DNA of 19,368 nucleotides from Gammaproteobacteria bacterium (GTDB taxonomy: Bacteria; Pseudomonadota; Gammaproteobacteria; Arenicellales; Arenicellaceae), in assembly GCA_030426005.1 (NCBI GenBank), contig JAUHZM010000020.1, positions 1 to 19,368 on the forward strand. The letters run 5' to 3'. Both the position numbers and the translations under genes were made by a program. Of this stretch, positions 15,673-19,368 are shown piece by piece. The notes under the pieces were generated by a model. That model worked only from the letters and a program-made list of their open reading frames with translations, was not told the DNA's origin and searched no databases. Position 1 is the first letter of the stretch; the number at the start of each line of letters is the position of its first letter.

Positions 15673-16277
15673 CAGTTCTGCAGGATATTGCCAGATAAGT
15701 TACGTAAGGCCTGACGGATATATTCCTCACTGCTGAGATCGTCCGGCAGACCTTTCACTACACGACTGGCATCGGTATTTTTATAACCCAAGGAAACCAG
15801 CGCAGCAATTGCATCGTGGCGCTGACTGGCCGCAGGCGCCACAGCATCCCCCGAGGTCGAGATATCACCAAACTCTTTGGCCAGCCGGTCTTTCATTTCG
15901 ACCAGTAAACGTTGTGCCGTTTTCTTACCGATACCAGGGACTTTACAGAGTTGAGTGACATCGTCGTTGGCCATCGCCAGAACTAACTCTTCGGCACTCA
16001 ATGTGGACAGCACGGCAAGTGCGACCTTGGGGCCGACCCCATTGACTTTAATTAGGCTGCGAAACATTTCGCGCTGCTGTCGCTTAGTGAACCCGAACAA
16101 TAATTGGGCATCTTCGCGCACCACCATGTGCACATATAAGGTCACCGTTTCACCAACGTCAGGCAAATCGTAAAAGGCAGACAACGGCGCTTCAAGCTCA
16201 TAGCCGACACCCTGCACGTTCACCACCACTTCGGGGGCTAGTTTCTCCACCAGTTGACCTTGTAGCCAAGCAATCAT
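15672..16277 (-). CDS. ruvA: Holliday junction DNA-binding protein RuvA
   Basis: RuvA is a tetrameric protein that holds the four-way junction and recruits RuvB. The 201-aa sequence has an N-terminal OB-fold (about 1-64) with GVGYELEAPLSAFYDLP and VVREDAQLLFGF. Two helix-hairpin-helix motifs follow: LIKVNGVGPKVALAVLS (about 75-91) and LCKVPGIGKKTAQRLLVEMK (about 110-129). A flexible Ala/Ser linker (about 138-155) leads to a C-terminal RuvB-contacting domain with ALVSLGYKNTDASR. Length matches E. coli RuvA (203 aa). It starts 7 bases after ruvC and overlaps ruvB by one base, so a ruvCAB transcript is expected. Confidence 0.98.
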   Translation of the reverse strand: MIAWLQGQLVEKLAPEVVVNVQGVGYELEAPLSAFYDLPDVGETVTLYVHMVVREDAQLLFGFTKRQQREMFRSLIKVNGVGPKVALAVLSTLSAEELVLAMANDDVTQLCKVPGIGKKTAQRLLVEMKDRLAKEFGDISTSGDAVAPAASQRHDAIAALVSLGYKNTDASRVVKGLPDDLSSEEYIRQALRNLSGNILQN

Positions 16278-16284
16278 ATGTGTG

Positions 16285-16818
16285 TCACTCCGCGTGCCGC
16301 AATGCGGTATTCAGTTGTTGATGGTGCGCATGACAAACCGCTGCTGCCAGTGCGTCCGATGCGTCTTCTTCAGGGGCAACGCGCAAGCCCAACAGCACAC
16401 GCATCATATGTTGCACTTGTGCTTTATCGGCACGACCGCGCCCAACCACGGTTTTCTTAATTTCTGTGGCACTGTATTCCATCACCGGCAATGCATGATT
16501 CACCGCCGCCAACATGGCTGCGCCGCGCGCATGCCCGAGCACCAATGCTGATTGCGGGTTCTTAGCCAAAAAAACCCGCTCAATGGCCACGATGTCTGGC
16601 TGGGTCTCGTTGATAATTTGTGCCAGTCGCGCATAGATCACCTGCAATCGCCCCGGCAACTCACCGGTCGGTAATTTCAGCGACTCCGAGAAGATATGTT
16701 TTAACTCGGAGCCTTCAGCGCGAATCACACCAACACCGGTAATTCGCGAACCTGGGTCGATTCCCAGAATGACCAACGGTTTGCTGCGACTTGTCACGTG
16801 AGATTGCGAACTTGGCAA
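16285..16818 (-). CDS. ruvC: Crossover junction endodeoxyribonuclease RuvC
   Basis: RuvC is the dimeric nuclease that resolves Holliday junctions. The sequence contains LGIDPGSRITG and all four catalytic acidic residues. D21, E80, D152 and D155 correspond to E. coli D7, E66, D138 and D141 with a constant offset of 14, so the whole fold is intact. The start shown is a TTG touching the yebC TAA, with GAGG five bases upstream; it gives 177 aa. A GTG seven codons later (16797) would give 170 aa, closer to E. coli (173 aa), but has no visible Shine-Dalgarno. The gene abuts yebC and is followed after 7 bases by ruvA. Confidence 0.95.
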   Translation of the reverse strand: MPSSQSHVTSRSKPLVILGIDPGSRITGVGVIRAEGSELKHIFSESLKLPTGELPGRLQVIYARLAQIINETQPDIVAIERVFLAKNPQSALVLGHARGAAMLAAVNHALPVMEYSATEIKKTVVGRGRADKAQVQHMMRVLLGLRVAPEEDASDALAAAVCHAHHQQLNTALRHAE

Positions 16819-17562
16819 TTAGGCCTCAGCGAAGATCGAGTCTGGGAAGTCCGCGTTAGTAAACACGTCCTGAACATCGTCGAGGTCTTCCAGGGCATCA
16901 ATCAAACGCATCACCTTTTCTGCGTCTTCTTGCTCCAAGCTCACCTCATTGGCCGCGCGCTGCACCACTTCCGCAGATTCGATTTCAATATTCGCGTCGA
17001 TCAAGGCGCTCTCTACACTGGTGTGATTCTCTGGTGGCGAGGTGATTTCAATGGTGCCGTCGTCGTGCGTGACGATGTCATCCGCACCAGCCTCAAGGGC
17101 GATATCCATCACCGTCTCTTCATCAGCGCCGGCCGGCAACAGGATCACACCCAGTTTCTCGAACATATAGGCAACCGAGCCTTCGGTGCCCATGTTGCCA
17201 TTATACTTACTGAACGCGTGTCGAACTTCCGCCACGGTGCGGTTCTTGTTGTCGGTAGAGCACTCAACCAACACCGCAATACCACAAGGTGCATACCCTT
17301 CATAACGGATATCTTCGTAGCTAACGCCTTCCAGGTCACCGGTGCCGCGCTTGATAGCGCGCTCAACGGTGTCACGTGTCATATTCGCGCCCAGCGCCTT
17401 ATCGATCGCAATCCGCAGACGTGGATTGGCATCCGGGTCGCCGCCGCCTTCACGTGCGGCCACCGTGATCTCTCGAATGTGTTTAGTGAAAATTTTGCCA
17501 CGCTTTGCGTCTTGCGCAGCTTTGCGGTGCTTAATATTAGCCCACTTACTATGTCCTGCCAT
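16819..17562 (-). CDS. yebC: YebC/PmpR-family protein (TACO1-like)
   Basis: A cytosolic protein of the YebC/TACO1 family, long annotated as a transcriptional regulator; recent work on the family points to relief of ribosome stalling. The 247-aa sequence starts with the invariant MAGHSKWANIKHRKAAQDAKR, followed by REGGGDPDANPRLR, ANMTRDTVERAIKRGTG and YEGYAPCGIAVLVE. Length equals the E. coli protein (246 aa). The third domain contains GSVAYMFEKLGVI. The order yebC-ruvC is a standard gammaproteobacterial arrangement. A -10-like TAGAAT lies about 30 bases upstream. A 293-codon antisense frame over this gene is not credible. Confidence 0.97.
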   Translation of the reverse strand: MAGHSKWANIKHRKAAQDAKRGKIFTKHIREITVAAREGGGDPDANPRLRIAIDKALGANMTRDTVERAIKRGTGDLEGVSYEDIRYEGYAPCGIAVLVECSTDNKNRTVAEVRHAFSKYNGNMGTEGSVAYMFEKLGVILLPAGADEETVMDIALEAGADDIVTHDDGTIEITSPPENHTSVESALIDANIEIESAEVVQRAANEVSLEQEDAEKVMRLIDALEDLDDVQDVFTNADFPDSIFAEA

Positions 17563-17593
17563 GATACTACCGCTCGGTGTTACTCAAACGCGC

Positions 17594-17622
17594 ATTCTAC
17601 CATTGGCGAGCGCTGGTTCGAA
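17594..17622 (-). promoter_or_regulatory. Possible promoter of yebC-ruvCAB
   Basis: On the minus strand a good -10 box TAGAAT (17599-17594) lies 17 bases after a poor -35 TTCGAA (17622-17617), in the 100-base gap between the M48 protease gene and yebC. The predicted start is near 17587, leaving a leader of about 25 bases. The weak -35 keeps confidence modest. Confidence 0.5.
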
Positions 17623-17662
17623 GCAGATTTACCGCGCAATCGTTCCCGTTTATGGTTTGGGC

Positions 17663-19129
17663 TCAGGGTTCAATTTTGACCTTGCGTAGCTTTTTGATCC
17701 AGGTACCCGGCTCAGCCTCGCCGTCTGGGTAGTATCCATTCAATATCCGCAACTCCAACTCGGCGTTAATGTCGTCCATATCCGAGTCCTTGGCCAGCGA
17801 TGCAAACGTTTCGCCCGGTTCCAGGCGTTCATAATAGACCTCTTTCACGTGGTCAGCCGTTCGGTCTTTCGCTGTCATCGGGCGAAATGAGCGAATAATT
17901 TCCACGAAAGCGCGATCCTGCTCAGCGGTTATTTGATTATTTTTAGCAATCCCGAGAAAATGATAGGTATTACGAGCCACCATGATTAGGGCCACACGCT
18001 GCGCTGGTCGTGCACCAACGGTACCCAAATCGCGCTCGGAATCTGGATGTATTTTCTGCACATCAACCAGACCTTCAGGGTACTTGAGCTTGATCGCTTC
18101 TTCGCTGCTGAGCTTTCGATCCGCAGTTGGCTCGATTTCTATGGTCATCTGCGCCGTTTTCTCGGCATCCTTAAGAATCACCTTACTGCCCTTGAGTTTG
18201 AAGCTCCACGTGTCAGGGTACACAAAAGTAATTCCCAGCGTTGGATTAGAGTAGCGCTTCATGCCATTCGGCGCACTGCGTCGATGGTTTGGACCATAAA
18301 CTAGACCATCAATTGCCTCTCGGAATTCCTCTCGGCCAATATAACCTTCGCCGGGCGGCAGCACACTTGCGTCCTCAATCGCTTCTCGAATACGTTTATC
18401 GTTGCGTGGATGGGTTGCCGTCAGACCGTGATGCGCCATAGCCTGTCCTGTCGTTGTGGCCGCCAGGATTGCGTAGTCACGAAGTTGTGCCAAGGCATTC
18501 ACCAATTGATCAGGCTCGTACCCCGCCCCAGCTAAATACCGCGCGGCAAACGAATCGGCCTCGAGTTCGGCTTCACGTTTATACTCATACAGTGACACGG
18601 AACTTTGCGTCATGATGGCACTGCCGACGCTGGAATTACCAACTAGGAAGCTGGCAAGGTTGGCAAGAAACACATCACGACGATTTTTGGACTGTAATTT
18701 CTTTGAGTGCTTCGCGACATTATGGCCAATCTCGTGCGCCATGACGGCTGCTAATTCGGCTTCCGAATTGAGCAATGTGAGCAAGCCGCGCTCCACAAAC
18801 ACATAGGGTGTGCCGTTCACGAATGCGTTCACCACCTCGGTGTCGCGTACTATAAATTTATAGGGCAAATGCGCATGCTCACTTTGCGCCAGAATCTTAT
18901 TGCCGATTTCCGTTACGTAGGCTTGCAGCGCATCATCTTTATACGGTGGGGACTGCTGTAGGAGTGCGAGGTGACGTTTCAACTTCTTGCCTTTAAGACC
19001 CGTCGCTTCTTCGAGCTTCTTTAACTGCTCTTTGGTCTGCGCAATGGCTGGCGGAGTGACTAACAGGCTGAATGCCACGCCAATCAAGGTCGCCCAAGTT
19101 CGAAAACGCAAGGATTTAAACAACATCAT
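17663..19129 (-). CDS. Secreted M48-family zinc metalloprotease with C-terminal LysM-like region
   Basis: The 488-aa protein has a Sec signal peptide ending in PPAIA (cleavage near 30), so it should act in the periplasm. The M48 catalytic motif HEIGH (132-136) sits in AVMAHEIGHNVAKH, and the third zinc ligand is probably E188 in the ExxxD motif (EAELEAD). Upstream, VNAFVNGTPYVFVERGLL is the typical M48 substrate-cleft segment. After about residue 290 the sequence resembles YfgC/BepA-related putative Zn-dependent proteases with a PsbP-like beta segment (YSNPTLGITFVYPDTWSF). The end has LEPGETFASLAKDS, a LysM-like fold that may bind peptidoglycan. E. coli BepA has TPR repeats instead, so this is a related but distinct type. 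It starts seven bases after an unrecognised upstream gene. Confidence 0.9.
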   Translation of the reverse strand: MMLFKSLRFRTWATLIGVAFSLLVTPPAIAQTKEQLKKLEEATGLKGKKLKRHLALLQQSPPYKDDALQAYVTEIGNKILAQSEHAHLPYKFIVRDTEVVNAFVNGTPYVFVERGLLTLLNSEAELAAVMAHEIGHNVAKHSKKLQSKNRRDVFLANLASFLVGNSSVGSAIMTQSSVSLYEYKREAELEADSFAARYLAGAGYEPDQLVNALAQLRDYAILAATTTGQAMAHHGLTATHPRNDKRIREAIEDASVLPPGEGYIGREEFREAIDGLVYGPNHRRSAPNGMKRYSNPTLGITFVYPDTWSFKLKGSKVILKDAEKTAQMTIEIEPTADRKLSSEEAIKLKYPEGLVDVQKIHPDSERDLGTVGARPAQRVALIMVARNTYHFLGIAKNNQITAEQDRAFVEIIRSFRPMTAKDRTADHVKEVYYERLEPGETFASLAKDSDMDDINAELELRILNGYYPDGEAEPGTWIKKLRKVKIEP

Positions 19130-19135
19130 GGCCCG

Positions 19136-19368
19136 TTATTCCTCAATGCTTGCTTCGGAAAAAAAGCGCACCAGCTGATTGCCCATACCCTGACAAGCAT
19201 CGCCTTCGACTTGCGCTAGTAACGGAATCGGTATCACAAACGCGGGCATGTACGACGTGCCGACGGCTTCGGTGCTGACTCGCCCTACTTCGGAAAAGGT
19301 TTTTAAATCCCAAATGGTGGTTTCATAGTCGCTGGTGTCTTCCCAGGTACCAAAACCGAAACAACCAC
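19136..19368 (-). CDS. Unrecognised protein, C-terminal 76 residues only
   Basis: The minus-strand frame starting at the window edge (first full codon at 19366) is open to a TAA at 19136-19138. Its 76 residues begin GCFGFGTWEDTSDYETTIWD and contain Trp/Asp/Thr-rich segments, a VIPIPLLAQVEG stretch and the end LVRFFSEASIEE. The two alternative frames meet stops early. It lies upstream of, and probably in one operon with, the M48 protease (gap of six bases between stop and ATG). Family unknown; the 5' part, including any signal peptide or lipobox, is outside the window. Confidence 0.7.
   Translation of the reverse strand, partial: GCFGFGTWEDTSDYETTIWDLKTFSEVGRVSTEAVGTSYMPAFVIPIPLLAQVEGDACQGMGNQLVRFFSEASIEE

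Noticed and set aside
16798..17679. Plus-strand frame of 293 codons
   Set aside because: Lies entirely opposite yebC, a well-conserved gene with intact motifs, and resembles no known family.
1..19368. CRISPR array, insertion sequence, integrase or prophage genes
   Set aside because: No regularly spaced repeats, transposase, integrase or phage structural genes are visible in any part of the window.

Overview
The window looks like chromosome from a gammaproteobacterium of moderate GC content. The minus strand carries the gene order yebC-ruvC-ruvA-ruvB-ybgC-tolQ-tolR-tolA-tolB-pal-cpoB-queE-queC-tRNA-Lys. This order is typical of Pseudomonas-like gammaproteobacteria, and protein lengths and active-site residues match those families. 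The sequence alone does not fix the genus.

Layout. (1) Positions 1-6791, plus strand: one very large ORF for a Tc-toxin subunit A-like protein (VRP1-like N-terminus, ABC-toxin N region, neuraminidase-like region, pore-forming helical region, TcB-binding-like C-terminus). Its reading frame is open to the left edge, so the true start is probably outside the window. (2) Positions 6792-7348: two gene-free stretches of about 240 bases flank a tRNA-Lys(UUU) on the minus strand. The tRNA has a near-consensus sigma70 promoter and a perfect-palindrome terminator. (3) Positions 7349-8685, minus: queC and queE, for 7-deazaguanine (queuosine precursor) synthesis. (4) Positions 8730-14633, minus: the envelope cluster ybgC-tolQRAB-pal-cpoB, spanning inner membrane, periplasm and outer membrane. 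(5) Positions 14626-17562, minus: ruvB, ruvA and ruvC (Holliday-junction processing) and yebC. (6) Positions 17663-19368, minus: a secreted M48 zinc metalloprotease and the 3' end of an unrecognised gene.

The minus-strand genes are tightly packed (1-8 base overlaps or short gaps in ruvC-ruvA-ruvB-ybgC and tolQ-tolR-tolA-tolB), which suggests long co-transcripts. Stable hairpins sit at three joints: between ybgC and tolQ, between pal and cpoB (two hairpins, one with a UUCG tetraloop), and between cpoB and queE (an intrinsic terminator whose T-tract touches the queE GTG start).

The most interesting part is the left third: a giant, more AT-rich Tc-toxin A-like gene next to the 3' end of tRNA-Lys beside queC. 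In Pseudomonas aeruginosa the tRNA-Lys at this syntenic position is a known genomic-island integration site. This suggests that positions 1-7031 are the edge of an accessory region, but no integrase, second att copy or TcB/TcC partner is visible here.
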